Source: Manihot esculenta (Eukaryota > Streptophyta > Magnoliopsida > Malpighiales > Euphorbiaceae). From it: a DNA stretch of 64,000 bases. Below are positions 11,752 to 25,712 of this stretch, one piece after another. The DNA lies in assembly GCF_001659605.2 (NCBI RefSeq), contig NC_035161.2:39885956-39949955 (forward strand), written 5' to 3'. The stretch's first letter is position 1. Each line of letters begins with the position of its first letter. Below the pieces are notes generated by a model. It did not search any database. It was not told the origin of the DNA and saw only the letters and a list, made by a program, of their open reading frames with translations. The translations under genes were made by a program, and so were the position numbers.

Positions 11752-14686
11752 TCAAGCAGATGCATCCCCAAAGCCAAGAGCATCCACCGCAGCAACTTGT
11801 CTGACAAGATCAAGGTTTCTGGCTGAAGGCAAACCAGCAATCACGTTCTCTTCGATATCACACTCATTTGTTCCTCTCTTTATCTTGAAGTAACCGTCCT
11901 GTCATTGAAAGTAAAACGTATTAAGCTTTTACGAGAGAGAGAAAAGAAAAGCCTATGGTAATTAAGCAGGGAGAAATTTATGGTAGGAACATACATCGCC
12001 CCATCCCCTATTCCACTGGTTTGCAAGAAGCTGCAACAAAGAAGAGTGCAGAAATGTCTTAACATCTTGATAAGTCAATGGCTAAAATTCTGGGTGAAAA
12101 AAAAATTGAGCTGAGCATGTATACCCAATAATCCTCTCCATCATCAGAAGTCCCCCACCCAATAAGCTTAACTGCATGACCTCCCAGTACATCACCAGTA
12201 ATGTGCTTATAAACTCCAGATCTATAATGAGCAAAGTCCTGCAAAATGGTAAGGAAACCATTACAACCAAAATAATCTTATCCACAGCTGTCTTCATGCA
12301 ATACACAAGTTATTAATCAGTAATTATCAGCTTGCATCAATCGTAAATCAAAAGTAAAAGTACATTTTGAAAAAGACAGATACTACAGCAGTCCAAAATT
12401 GTAAACTCTCATCAACGCTGTTCCTACATGTCAGGCACTACTGCATGACTTCTTAAGCGCAATAAATAAGTGTAGGGACAGCAAAGAAGCAACTTATGCT
12501 CACAAAGCAGCACAGCAAATGCAAGCAAAGAAGAACTCATCAAGTGCATATATTTTACCTCATAAACCGTGAAATCAACTTCTACTGGTCCATTTTTATA
12601 AACTTCTGCCATAATATCATGAGGATCAGAACTAGTTCTATATGCATTGACACCGTAATGCTTTGACTGGCTCCAAAGCTGGTTCTTATCAATGCATTTT
12701 CTTACACACTTTGGCGTAGGAAATTCAGGGGTACAACCCGGGTGGGAACAGCCAATATCATCAAAGTATGGGTCACACTGCGAGACGGAATATCTCATTG
12801 TTAGAAAAAGTTCATAATCAAGATAAGAAGTCATTGAATTAAAGCAATGACATTCTACAAGTCATTACACCAGAAAAGAAATAAGATTTCGTGAAAACAC
12901 TCAACTTCTCACTAAGCAATCTTATGTCTTAAGACAAAAAGTGAAGAAAAAATTTCTACCTCTTCCGTGACAACACCATGGTTGACAAAGTATCTCCATG
13001 CGTAGATAGTATACCCTCCATCACAACCATCTCCGCACATAAATCCACAGCATGCCAAGAGATCATTGACAGACAAAGATATGTTCTGCAGTAAAATAAA
13101 ATCTCGTTTGTAATGGACATTATAAGTAGTCAACTTGCTCAAGATATTCAGTTACCAAGCCAAAATGGATGCAAAAGCGATCAGATAGTGATTCAACAGC
13201 ACCAAACGCCCAACAAGATCCACAATGACCCTGGAATATAAAACACAGATGTGTTGAGAACATGTAGAGCACACTTGAAAAAGAAAAAAAAAGAACAAGA
13301 AAAAGAAGACAACAAGATCTACCTGATCTTTTATTAGAAATTGACCCAGCATTTTGCCACATGATGAGGAAAGCATCAGCACCTTGATAAAAGGAAAAAA
13401 AATTCGAGAAAAAAAAAAGTACAGAACCAAGTAAGCAACTGACCTAGAATTCTTCCAATGGTGCTACATTGTGGCCAAGCTTTTCTTGCATCAAATTCTT
13501 TCGGCAATTTCAAGGATTTTAGACGACCTATAACAGGAACACCCCTCAATTCCTTTTTGGGAGTTGGCTTGGCTCCAAGGAGATACTTGAATTGACCAAC
13601 CTATGTATCAAAATATAGAATTATTAGCAATCAGAAATTAGAGTCTGCCAACATATGAACCATGAACAAAACCAGAAGAGGACTTAAAATAATCTCAATA
13701 TGTAATGAATTGAAGATTATACAGTGTAATTGGAAAATTTGGGATTCATGGCAGCTTTCCATCCAGCACTGGGGTTTCCATTGATTTTTTTAATTATAGA
13801 CTCCTGCACAACGAAACCAAAAAGAAACTAAATGATCACTAATTCAACACAAATTCCCTGATTCTAGAAGAATTGACAAAAAGGAAAATACCTGCAGGAT
13901 CATAGAATTAAGCTTCAGCTTCGAATCTGGTGCCGCAGCAATCACCTGTTGACAATATAACATATAAAAATTTCCAACTTAAAGTAGTAATTTTCAAAAT
14001 CAAAACAAACAGAAAGAAGATTCAGAATGAATATCCTCCATATATCATTGTATGAAAACATTAAGCAAAAGAAAACAACAGCAGCATCTTCAGATAGGCT
14101 TAAATTCACAAACCATAAAAGTTCCTAGCTAGCAGTTACAAGATAGTATGACTGAAAATAATCCTTTTTCATTGCTTAGTACAGTTGAATTGATATATGT
14201 CTTTGATTCTATCACATGAAATTTTGTCATGTACATCTAGAATCCATAGTACAGCTAAAAAAAGATTAAAATCCCTCAAATAGTAAGATCGAGATCGTAT
14301 ATTTCAGCTTAGATAAGAGATATCAATAACGCAAAAACTCTAGAACTGCCCATTAAAAGGGCATATGATTCTCGTAAATTCTGAAGTTCTTCGCTCAAAA
14401 CTGAATTGATATCGTAACTTTTAGATTTAAACTATTGTCCGTATCATGGTCAACTAAACATCAAGCATGAGCATATCATAATATCTAGCTGATTATCCAA
14501 CAAACCCATAAACTGACTGAATCCCTCAAAGAATCGGGAAGAAGACCCAAAGGAAAAGGGTTAAAAATGAAGACATGAACAGATAAAAGAGGAGTTCATA
14601 GCACATAAGCAAGATACCTGGGAGTGAAAGGAAGTTCCAAGAAATAGTAAAAGAGTGAAGACGCCTAGAGAAGTTGCCATTTGCAT
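11752..14686 (-). CDS. CATHB: Cathepsin B-like cysteine protease
   Basis: Eleven exons on the minus strand: 14686-14618, 13945-13892, 13803-13723, 13600-13444, 13327-13323 (5 nt), 13230-13156, 13085-12960, 12777-12559, 12238-12125, 12030-11995, 11898-11752; 1,083 nt, 360 residues. Residues 1-23 form a signal peptide; residues 42-80 carry a C1 propeptide ([12 protein letters not shown]...VGQFKYLLG). The papain-fold core has the catalytic Cys128 in [10 protein letters not shown], His283 in [11 protein letters not shown] and Asn304 in NQWNRGWG. The Cys-rich segment CGDGCDGGY...CSHPGC marks the cathepsin B occluding-loop region. The plant family acts in vacuole/apoplast proteolysis, linked to programmed cell death and defence. 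A second in-frame ATG lies at 14680. Without the 5-nt exon, the Asp-Gln before the active-site loop is lost and the frame breaks. Confidence 0.95.
13323..13327 (-). other. CATHB: 5-nt microexon of the cathepsin B gene
   Basis: Exon 4 ends ATTCTAG (one base of a split codon) and exon 6 begins GGTCATTGTGG. The family needs Asp-Gln between Ile-Leu and Gly-His-Cys. The minus strand here reads CTAATAAAAG, ATCAG, GTAGATC: acceptor AG, five bases, donor GT. Inserting ATCAG yields G-AT CAG (Asp121-Gln122) and restores the frame. Confidence 0.85.
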
Positions 14687-14768
14687 CCTTGAACTCCTTG
14701 CTCGGTCTCTGGTGGAGATTCTAGGAGGAAAGAAGCAGGATGGAAAATGAAGAGATTGGTCGTCTCGT

Positions 14769-14776
14769 CTATAAAG
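14769..14776 (-). promoter_or_regulatory. Possible TATA box of cathepsin B
   Basis: The minus strand reads CCTTTATAGACG about 85 nt upstream of the start codon, a weak TATA-like match at a plausible distance for a short 5' UTR. Confidence 0.3.
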
Positions 14777-14789
14777 GCCCTTACTGCTG

Positions 14790-15030
14790 GGAGACGGATA
14801 AATGATTCAAAAATGGACAAAATGGAAGAGACCAATAAAACGGATAAGCTAGGAATCCAACCGTAGAGACAAATTGCGTCACTTTGGTAGCCAAAGTCAT
14901 TAGCGTGTAATTTATTTATATTCCTCTTTGAATTTAATCTAGGTTCGTCAAATTTAGTTTTTTTTTTTTTTTTTTAAATAGTTTCATTTAGTTTAAATGG
15001 TCTGCTTAAGGTTAATTAATTTATAGAAAA

Positions 15031-15066
<36 letters not shown>

Positions 15067-17700
15067 CAACCTAAATTTTATTTAAATATATTTTATTAAT
15101 TAAATTAATTATGAATTTAATAAATTTCCTTTATATTATTTATTTATACTTATATATTGTTGATTTTATTAATTTCTAATATTTTAAAAGAAAATGATAC
15201 AAAAATATTTATTTTATTATTTATTATTTTATTAGTTATTATTTTATTAATAAAAAATAAAACGTAAACGTTAATAATAATGTTGAATTTTATTATAATT
15301 ATATTATTTTAAAGTAATATTTTAAAATATAATAATATTTAATTGATTTATATATTTATTATTTTATTTTATTATCTTATTTTATTATATATAATTGTTT
15401 TCATGATTTTTAATTTTAAGTTTTCATATATTAAATTATAATATTTTAAAGAGATTACTTATTTGTATTATTATAATAAACTGAATTATTAAATTTATTC
15501 AATTAAATATGTTTTAATATTAAATATAAAAATTTATTTTAAGTGATTATTTAATTAATAAATATATAAATAAATTTAAAAAAAATTAACTAAATATTTT
15601 TAAGACTCAAATAGATTAGTTATTTAAAAATATTATATTAATATAAATTATTTATAAAAAAATAAAATTCTATATTTATTTTTCATAATAAAATAATGAT
15701 AAAAAAAAAAAAAAGAAGCTGCAGCTCCATCCCTCCTCTCTATCTCTCATGTTTTCCCTATCTCTCCCTTTCACTTTCTTCCCTCTTTTCTCTCCATTTT
15801 CATCGGTCTGCACCTTTACCATCAGTGATGACGAGCTTTATCATAAGACATGGCGATCGGTGACTCTTCCCTCATTAGATAAAATCGCGAAAAACGAGAG
15901 AAAATAAATTTTTAAAATTTGAAATTCCATATTTTGCAATACGGATATCCAATCAAAATGATTCTGGTGCTATAAACTCCAAATGAATAGAGCTTAAAGA
16001 TGGCACTAATTTTACTGGATTTGGTTCTCGTTTCTAATGCCGATGAGGAGTGGGAAATTTTAGTACTTTGACATTATCAAACTTAATAATAAATTATATT
16101 TTACAAATTTTGATTTGACAGTACATTTCGATCAGATAATAAATGATAAAGACAATAAATAAATGAACAAAAGTAATTTGATTGATTTAATTATATAATT
16201 AGTGAATCTTGAATATTTTAAAAATATATTGAAATATCAATAGCACGCCAACTCATGGAATCAAATTTTCAAATAAATCAAAGTATTTGGTGAATCATTT
16301 CGAATTATAGTCATTTTAATCAATTTCAGATAATGTTATAAGGGTTTGTTTTTATAATGGTAAATTTAAATTCAAATTATATAATTTTAAATTATAATTA
16401 ATTAATAAAATATTATATAATTATAATAAAATATTTAAGACCGTTTGGATTGAAGGAAAAAAAAGGAAGAACTAAGAGATAATATCTATCCTAGCGTTCA
16501 TTTTTTTATATTTAATTTTGAAAGAAAAATAATTTTTACACTCCACTTTTAACTTTCAGAAGGAAAGTGGGGGAATTTATAAAAATATGTCTACATTTTC
16601 TTTATTATTTTAGTTTTACCTTAGCTTCCATTATTTTATATGATTTTAAGAGGAAAATAACATGTATATGTCTCTCTCACTTTCCCTCATAACTGGAAGG
16701 AAAAGTGAAGAAAAGTTATCGATGATCGCCGGACTTTTCACACTTTTTAATTTTTAAAAGAAATACATATTTAAATTTTATTATACCATTTTTAAGCAAA
16801 TCGATTATATACTTTAAATTTTAATTTGAATATATAGACAGACTCGATCAATCATAAGTACGGGTCCAATAAAAAATAACTCAGTCCGGTGATATGATGT
16901 AAAGGAAAATAATTGATTTAGCCACTTCGCAGCCCTATTAACATGCACACCGAGAAATTAAATAGTAACTTACTATGGATGACGCTCCGACACGTTCGTA
17001 CGTATATATTTGAGTGATAGAAACAGATAGCATTATAATAGAAATACAGTTAAATGTCACTGACTAAAAGAAAAATGATAAAAGAAAAAGATGTGATCTG
17101 TCCGCATAAATTTACACACATACTGTACACATACTCTAAAATCTATTTTCTCAATTTCAGAATATTATTTATAAAAATATATTATATATTTTATTGATTA
17201 TTTTTGAAAAATTTAAGGACGGAGTTATAATTTTATTATTTAAAAAACCATTTTTTAAATATTTTTCTTCCCACATCCAAATACAAAAATAAAAAATGCT
17301 CTTATCACATTATATTCATTTATTTTACTTTTATTATTTTGCTTTCTTCCATCCAAATATAAAAAGGAAAAAAAAAAAACAATTCACTTAAAAAGAAAAA
17401 AGATAATACCGTAAGAGTTACATGTTGGATATTGTTGGACTGGATGCGAAGAATTTATGAGTGCAAGGACAGCGGATTAAGCCCCAACTCAATATCCAAT
17501 ATAAGCCCTATTTACCTTATCCAAAGAATTGGCGGACAAACGAGGTTAGAAAGTGCACACGCGTCCCGCATGCTTCCAACTGTTAAATATTCGCTGACCC
17601 GCAACCGCCATTTCCCGCTGGAGCTTAATAACCTCGGCTCCTTTGGCTGTGAGATTGTGACTGCTCCTCCAGTCTCCCCTGAAGGATAAAAAAGTACACT
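14790..17700. other. Divergent intergenic region between cathepsin B and DUF3754 genes
   Basis: Contains a TA microsatellite (about 15031-15064), a long A/T-only stretch to 15700, and a moderate-GC patch at 15715-16080 that looks like a transposon remnant but was not identified. 16440-17390 has recurring GTTTGGAT-GAAGGAAAA and TTTCTTCC-ATCCAAA blocks in opposite orientations, perhaps a decayed inverted-repeat element. No gene recognised. Confidence 0.5.
15031..15064. repeat. (TA)n microsatellite
   Basis: About 17 uninterrupted TA units. Confidence 0.9.
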
Positions 17701-17733
17701 TGAGGTTCGGTTTTCCATACTACTTAACGCTCC

Positions 17734-20700
17734 ATGTTGTCTCTGCGAAATTTCACCGGCGCCACTGCTCTATCATCCTCGTCGCATTCAGCGGCAGCTG
17801 GCTCTCTCTTCTCTTACCGTTTGGTGTTGAGGACGGATTCTTCATCCAGAATTCCTCGATGCTCTTTCAGAGTCCAAGAATTGTCCAGGGAGGAGCCTCT
17901 AGAATCGCAGCTTGATCTGAGCCGGGTTTTTACATTAACGCAGAGTGATAAGAACGATAGAGTTCTAGGAGAAGGACTAGAGGAAGAAGAAGAACAGGAG
18001 GAAGAGGATGAGAAGGGAATTTCAAAAATAAGAGTGGCGAGGCAAAAATACATCCCAGTTTCCAAGGCAGAGATCTTGAATGCCATTGCTCTGAAGTTAT
18101 TCGAGTCTCAAGATGATGCCGATGAGTTTCGCCTTCTCTCTTCGTGAGTTTGATAGTTCAATATATTTTCCTTTTCTTTTTCCCAATTATTTAAACTGTG
18201 CTGTTTATACGGGTTCAAGAATCTGTATAACTGCAGGCGCTTGGATTCCATTCTTCACGCTGAGCACAAACGCATTTTAGAAGAAATGCGAACTGATTAC
18301 TTCCTCAATCATTCCGGAGACAATGAGGAAAGGAAGGATAACGGGTTGGCCAATGCAGATGGAAAATCTGGAGTTAATGGGGACAATTCTGACTCTGTCA
18401 GCGATAGCATCAATGGAATTGGAAGAATTGGGGATTCAGGGGAGAAGCCTCAACTGGACATGCAATTAAATTTCTATTATGGTCTGGACTTGAGGAATCT
18501 TTTAGTTTCTTCTGAGAAAATTGACGAGAGATGTTCTAATGGAGAATCCAGGTATGTAATAAAAAGGTGTTGCTTGTCATCTTAATATTGTTAACTGATA
18601 TCTGTTGGCTTTATATTCGATCATATTTGACTCATCATATAAAATTGTAGACTTGCTGTTGCCACTCGTTTCCAGCGTGCTTTCATGCAGCTTCTTGATA
18701 ATGCTCAATTTCAAGAACTATCGGCTCGGGATTTGATGTTGACATCCGCGTTAAACTCGGATTATCTCCTTACTTTGCCAATATATGTGGATTGGAAGAA
18801 AGCATCTGAATCCAATGCTATAATATTTAGGTAAGTTTTTACTATGCTTGTACTTTTCGTCGTATATATACAGTTCCAAAATAATTTTAGACACCTTACA
18901 TCATGAGGGATGTTCCCTGCGATGACTATGGAACTTCTGCTACTACGTGATGCCTTTTTTGTGACCTTATATGCCAACTTTTGAATTGTTACGCCTGACT
19001 TATACACAAGAATGCCTGTTTCTGCATTGGACTCGTCATATAAGAATGCTGTTCCATTTTTCCATTATTAAACATACATGCAGATGTTTAACTTTTATGA
19101 TGATTTCCTTTGCAGGAGGGGTTATGCAACTGAGAGACAGAAAGGTTTACTAATTGTTGAAAAACTGGACTATATACAGTCCATACTTCTGAAAAGAATA
19201 TTCTTCCTTGTATCAAAACCACTGGAGAAAGTTGGCAAATGGATAAAAGAAGTAGGTATTTTTCCTTGATTGTTCTATTACTGTTTGTTGGAGAGCCACT
19301 CTCACAGCTAGGAACGTTAAAGAAATAAACAAAAATTTTAGTCAAAATGGCCAAAAATTAGATAGCTAATATCAAATGAGGAAAATCAACATTTAAAATT
19401 TTGACACTGTTGTACCAATGCGGAAGCAATCCCATGAATTTGAAGTGAGTGCCTATGGAGATACAGTTTACACTCCAGGATATCTTCACATGGCTGTTCT
19501 AGTCTTTTCTTGTCTTAATTTCACATTGTGGAATGTGGATTACTTGTAGTTGTTAGCATGGATTATTATGCCCGACATGCTCCATACTTGAAATTGTTAG
19601 AATAGATTATTATGCTTGACATGCTTCATTCTTGGAATAGGCTATCACCAATGCCTCTCAGACCCCAAAAGCACAAGATTGGTTCAAGAATGTGACCCTT
19701 TGGCTTGAGGAATTGTCTCTTTTTCAGAATTCGTATTCTAATAATGGACAAGCCTCTGATAGGCCGCTGGAGGTAGGCCAAATATCAGATAGTGATGTCC
19801 CTATTTGGCTTGCAGCACAGAGGGCAGTAAGTCGTTATGAAGGATTTCTGTCACCAGTTGGACCCAGAGGAAGGTTACTTAGGAAGTTACTTACTTGGAT
19901 TGGCCTTGTACCTCGTATACCAGCAACACCATTGGAACTTGAAAGTGACAATAATACTTCCGAGCCTCATTTAAGGTTAATTGCATTTGAATTTCTTATT
20001 TCTCCTTATTTTCTTTCTGGTTTTAACCATCCCAGGATTAAGAATTAGGTGTTTGAAATAGTTTGGCATGATGTGATATCATTTAGGTGCATGGAGAGAA
20101 GTCTAATGCTTTGTTATGAAATTAGGTTGACTGTAATACACATCACACATTGTATGTTGTAGATAAATTGATCTGTTTATTTTCCCTTTGGCGTTGCAAA
20201 GTGACTAGCTTATGTAGATTTGAGGACTCGTCTCCCAGGAATGCTGTCTGTTTACCTTATGGGTGGGATGCAATAAAGTTGAGATAAAGAAGAATCGTCC
20301 AGATGACCTGGATTATGCTATCCTCTTAACATTATAATATTATCCTAGTATAAATTTGGGAAGTTAGAGAAATCCTGGAGTTAGAAAGTTTATGAAAGTC
20401 AATAAATCATTAAAACCTTTTCTTTTTCCTCACAAAAGTAGCTAATGAAATGTGGCATCTGCAACAATGTGTTCTCTTAAGGTTTTGGGTGGATTGCTGA
20501 ATGGGATTTACTCTATGATAGCATATCATTACCTGACTGGTTAGTAATAGTAAACTTGTTCACTCAGGCCGATTTTCTTATCGAGGATATCACTTAGTGA
20601 TATATGGAGACCTGCTACAAGAAAATTCTGTGGAAATGATCTTTGGAAAATGTTAAAAACTTCATTCTCCATTCTTCTGTCACAGTCAGTCCTTGAGGTA

Positions 20701-22623
20701 TCCCTCATACATTGACTCAAATACTTCTTCAATATCTTAATTGTGTTACAGTTCTATAAGTTCTATATTGATTATTATTGATGTGCCCATACAAATGTGT
20801 AGGTACCATTTGAACATATTAAGCAATATTGGTAAATTTATGTTCGTAAAATATTCTTAGTGAGATCATATAATAGTTCTTGATGAATGTCTTTCTTGAT
20901 CAGGAACCTGCATTCCAAGAATTAATTTTACTCTATACCAAGGAAGTGACTGAAAGTGACACTAAGGATAAAGCTGAAGTTCCATCATTGCAATTAAAGA
21001 TCTATGAGCGAATTCCTATCCCGGATCTACCAGTAAATACTTCTAAACTGAAATGTCTGTTGATACTCTCTTGTGCTCGTCTTCTATTTGTGATGTTTCA
21101 GGCTTTAAAATATGAACTCTCAAATTAACATCAAATTACTTTGCAGGTCATTTTTCCTCACAAAAAGCTTTCTTTCCGAATCATAGATACAGTATGTACA
21201 AGTTACATACCTCTTCATTACATCTTTGAGACACTCTGTACAAGCACTGTGAATACTTCTGAAGGATTGATGTTTAAAGCTGTAATCAGTAGTTCTAGTT
21301 TTGTTTGATTACCTGCTTGACTGGGTATTATGAAACCTGTAGGTACGCTTGGATGTGGCCACAATATTGGGACTTTCAGCATACTTCATCAATTACAAAT
21401 TTGAAGACATCTTATCTTCCCCGTATGAACCTTTTAATTGTTAATACCATAACTTGTGAAATATCAGCACATGGCACAAACTGTTGTGCATATAGAAGAT
21501 GGTAATTGTACCTTATTGTTGAGTCCATGATGCAAATCAGAGGAAAGGAACATAATTTTTATTATTGTTTTCTGTTCTCTGCTACATCTAAATTCTGAAG
21601 ACCATGTCTCTTTTCCCCCTAGTGGATTTGCATGAGTTCTTGAAATTGCTTTGATGTTGCATTGAGAAGCATATTGCCTTTTTCTATCTGTTGCAGATCA
21701 GCAATACTTCTTGATGTCATTGCCATCACCGCACTGATAATATATGTGACCCGAGTAGCTCTTGGGTACAAACAAACATGGGATCGATATCAAGTGAGTT
21801 ATCCCAATTTTCTCTTTAAAGTATTTGAGAATATCGACTTATTGTGATCTAAGATATACAACTAGATTTAATTAAACTTCATAACTGCCGCATTTCATTT
21901 TATAATTTCTTAAGGATTCCATTATTACAGTTACTTGTTAATAGAACACTTTATGAGAAAACGCTGGCAAGTGGCTTTGGCTCTGTTCATTTTCTTCTGG
22001 ATGCTTCTGAACAGCAGCAAGTGAGAATAACTTTAACTTTTAATTTATATTTTTTTTTCCTGTGCATATAGAACAACTATATGAGGTAAATATTAGGTTA
22101 TACAAGGTATTAATTTTTCCTAATATTTTTTTCATCTGAAACCTATTTATGCAGTACAAGGAAGCTATTTTAGCCTATGCAATCTTGCTTAAAGTGAAGA
22201 ATGGCCAGGTCTGAATTATCTTTTTCCAATTGTCCAATATCTGCGTAAACTGAGTTATTTGCTTTGTAAATCATGGGGAATTGGTCTGACTGCAGGTTAG
22301 TTGTCACCGAAGTTTTGGTGATGAATGCGAGAGATTTATGTACGATGCTTTGAAAGTAAAGGTAACTCGAGGACCTGCTCTCAAAAGGATAAGTATATAT
22401 ACTTGGCGGCACCAATAGTATTAACTGAATGTTCTGTTGTTTGTTAATTAATGTGTTGGAATAAATACAGGTTGAAATGCCAGTTGATAAAGCGTTAAGC
22501 ACATTGATTAGGCTGGGCCTTGTTGTAAAGACACCAATTGATGGAAGAATCAGACTGCAGGCTGTTCCTTGTAAAACGGCACATGAGGTCCTTAAAGAAC
22601 GTTGGAATGCTTTGCTTAGTTAA
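17734..22623 (+). CDS. DUF3754 (TMEM143-like) membrane protein, probably plastid-targeted
   Basis: Fourteen exons: 17734-18143, 18237-18551, 18651-18830, 19116-19251, 19641-19975, 20568-20697, 20904-21032, 21147-21191, 21343-21422, 21697-21793, 21931-22020, 22155-22208, 22296-22361, 22471-22623; 2,220 nt, 739 residues. The N-terminus is Ser/Arg-rich and poor in acidic residues for about 50 residues, like a transit peptide, then has an acidic Glu run. The conserved DUF3754 core includes YIPVSKAEI near the start, RRGYATERQKGLL, PIFLSRISLSDIWRP (only recovered by including exon 6) and PAFQELILLYT. Hydrophobic segments at about 561-580 and 589-610 (ILLDVIAITALIIYV) predict one or two membrane spans. 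Biochemical function is unknown. Converges with PAP10, 622 bp away. Family assignment is firm; the plastid location is inferred. Confidence 0.88.
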
Positions 22624-23245
22624 ACAGGAATATTAATTCTCCCAAATATTTATTTTAAAGAATATTCAGAGGAAGTGTAGAACATAGGTTATTAAAGAAA
22701 AATACGAGATGATAAAAAAAAACGTCTCCCTTTATCTTCATTTTATCGATATATACATATCATTTCTTTGCATGGAGCATGTGCACACATTGTTAAGATG
22801 ACCTGAACATTAATTGACGAGTCGTCACAATGGTTGTTGCCTTTGCCTTTACCATTCTGATTGCGTCCATCTTAGCGGATTTCACGCCCAATTCAGCGAC
22901 CTCTCAATGGTTTCTCCACAAATATACATGAATATCTTAAAGGCATTAAACAAAACCACGTTGTAATACATAATAGAGCTAGTGAGAGGATCTTGTTATT
23001 TTTCCACCCGTAATTTCCTCTTCTTCTGTGGAACTTCCTAGGATTAGAAACCCTCATGCTGGCATTGGTTGTTCTGGAGAAACGTATTGATGTTGACAGG
23101 TATTTGGACATTCTTTTTCTTGCTTGATGCTTTTTAGCTTGAGTTCAAACGCCTCCTTTTCGTTCTTGCCACTTTCAAATCAATTATTTTGGTTTCTAGA
23201 CGCTGGGCATTACCCGTTTTGTACGTATAAAATATTTCATGCTTA
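22624..23245. other. Convergent 3' UTR region
   Basis: Separates the stop codons of the DUF3754 gene (plus) and PAP10 (minus). No ORF fits a gene; it should contain both polyadenylation sites and possibly overlapping 3' UTRs. Confidence 0.6.
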
Positions 23246-25662
23246 TCACAAGTCCAGAGGCTGAGATTTAGTGAACACAAATACTCCACCACCTCCAACA
23301 GCACGCCCTAGAAGCATATTGCCATCCAGATAGGAAAGGTAATATAGTCCTCCCACAGACCGCCTGAAATTCTAAGTACTTTTTACCATCCGCGTGTACA
23401 TTGGAAACATGATAATGTTTATACATACAAATATATGAACGCATGTTATACCTCCCTGGAGTTGCTGGGTTTCTTACAGGAATTTGTGCCTTGATAGTAC
23501 GGATGAACTGCAAGATCTGCATACCCCAAAAAAATACCATTAAATACAGTTTACAGAAACAAGTTGCTTGATAACTTTCTTTAGTTTAGAGTTATGCAAC
23601 CTTAACACCTGCATCCAGATGCAAGTAGAAACATTGCTGAGTTACATGAGGTGAAGAGAAAGGCATCGAAAGGCATCAAAATAAGCGTGCTCTTTTTATA
23701 GGCTATTTTTTTTCAGGTACCTTAATCTTATTGAGAACAATCAAACTGCAGGTTAAGATTCAAAGAGAACCACCCAGTTGATGGTATCAAGAGTATCTAA
23801 GTGCTCCTAGTTCAACTGCAGCGCACGAAAGTAAAAGGTGCAAGTCGGAATTAGTTATGCAAGTTATTTACCTGTAGACTTAGGAATGAGCGTGGTAGCA
23901 GTGCTGGTGCTATTAGAGCTTGCAGCTCTTCACTAATTTTGATATTTTGAACACTTATCTGCCAAACAAGATATGCAGGCTTACGTAAATGAATAGAGAA
24001 TCTAGATTCATTATGCGAAAAAGATAAGGAAATGCAGTGATCCTTGTGCAGATGAAAATATTTAAGCAGATGAAAATATTTAAGCAGATGCAAAGTCGTG
24101 CATTCAATTATAACAAAACATCAACTCTAACAAAACATCAACTCATTAATATACAAAGATGACAGTCAGAAACTATCCACCGTTTTAATATTAATAAAAT
24201 ACCATGAATAGTGTGTCTAGAACAAAGTTAAATTTGCTGTAAAATAGTTGCATGTGATATCTTGAATTTTTTGGAAGTCATGTTGTATGAAGGGCATAGA
24301 AGCTGACCTCTTCAAACTGAAGATAGATGTTGCGAACTGAAACAACATCAAATTTTGCAGAAACAAGGAGAGTAGCACCTTCTTGTTCCTGTAAAACATA
24401 AAGCCATAAATGTATTTACTCATTTTTAGATTGAGAGTTCCAGAACAATAAAACTATTTCAGAAGTGGAGGGTTATCATCCAAGATTAAATATTTATAAC
24501 CATAATGAAAGTTTAAATAACATCAAAGCTGGTGCATTGGAGGAAGAGACAGCAAACATTTACCTCTAACAATGTTGGAATACTCCATTGAACAACATTA
24601 CGAATGATACCTCCATTGGACTGATCACGACATTCAAACTTTTGGAAGATCTGCCCAACCTATTCTCACATCAACGAACCAAAAGTCATAAATCAAGAAG
24701 TGGGGAGACTCCGTGTAACAATTTACAGTTAATATTTCAACAATGCCTTTCATGTAAGAATAACGAAATTACATTTAAGTTGTGGGTGAGGATTAAGTTG
24801 AGACATGAAAGTTGAATCAAAAGAGGCCACTTCAAGCATAAAGAACAAAAACCACTAATCCTCTTCTACCACAGCACAAAGCTCAATTACCCACGCACAT
24901 GACACATGCAGATAAAAAAAAAATCAGAAGAAAGAAAGAAAATAAGCAACAAAAAAGGTTAAAATACCATAAAGTTAAGCAAATCCTGTGATGCTTAGGA
25001 TTTTGATACGAAAATTTTGCAGCTTTAGGCTTTCACATTTTATACCTGCAAGAAAGGAAGTCTAGCAGATAATTCCAGAAGAACAAGGACATCGGGTGCA
25101 GAAGTATATTGCAGGCGCCATGTCCCATCTAACTTCACCAGGTCAATTGGCGCTCCTGTGTTGTACCCCTCCAATTCCACCTGCCAGAGTTATAGAAAAC
25201 CAGTTCAAGAAATTTTGTTTATCCAGATTTTTCCATTAAAGGGATGGAAACAAAAGCAGAGAAAAGAAAACCAAAAATATTTAGTAGAAAGAACATGGAA
25301 GAAACAGACCAGAGCCTCTTCAATGATAGAGCGTTGATCAGCACTGGCAACAAGCCCTCGTTGTGTGTCTTGGACAGCTGTTAATAGATAATGCTTTTTG
25401 TTCTCTATCTCAAACTCAGATACCTAAAGCCCAGAGAATCAATCGGTCATCATGCAAGATGAATAAACCAATAACGCAAACAAATCAGAGAAGAAAGAAG
25501 GCAAACCCGAGTCATATCGGCAGCTAAAGTTGCGGAACAAGGAAAATTTTTCCGAAAGGACACTTTTCTGGTTGCATTAAGGTTTAAGATAGAAGGCTTA
25601 ATCTTGAAAAAGGCTCTGCCTCCACTAGCAGGACAGAAGGATGTAGAAGACGCCAGGTTCAT
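23246..25662 (-). CDS. PAP10: Plastid-lipid-associated protein / fibrillin, PAP10 type
   Basis: Eight coding exons on the minus strand: 25662-25507, 25423-25310, 25180-25046, 24659-24564, 24388-24308, 23958-23872, 23516-23452, 23363-23246; 852 nt, 283 residues, about the length of Arabidopsis PAP10. Residues 1-50 are Ser/Arg/Lys-rich and lack acidic residues, a chloroplast transit peptide. The mature part is a PAP_fibrillin domain: LDGTWRLQYTSAP is the conserved Gly-Thr-Trp lipocalin-like strand, and the C-terminus has GGLYYLSYLDGNMLLGR. Fibrillins bind lipids in thylakoids and plastoglobules; this member's ligand is unknown. An upstream in-frame ATG at 25725 exists, but an acceptor (CTGCAG, exon from 25712) and a donor at 25916 indicate a 5' UTR intron, so 25662 is preferred. 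Confidence 0.9.
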
Positions 25663-25712
25663 TTCTTCAAAGAATGACCACAGAAGAACACAAATTAGTA
25701 ATAATGAAATGT

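Noticed and set aside
17432..17689. 85-codon plus-strand frame before the DUF3754 gene
   Set aside because: No family and a different frame; stops before the real ATG. It is leader or promoter DNA.
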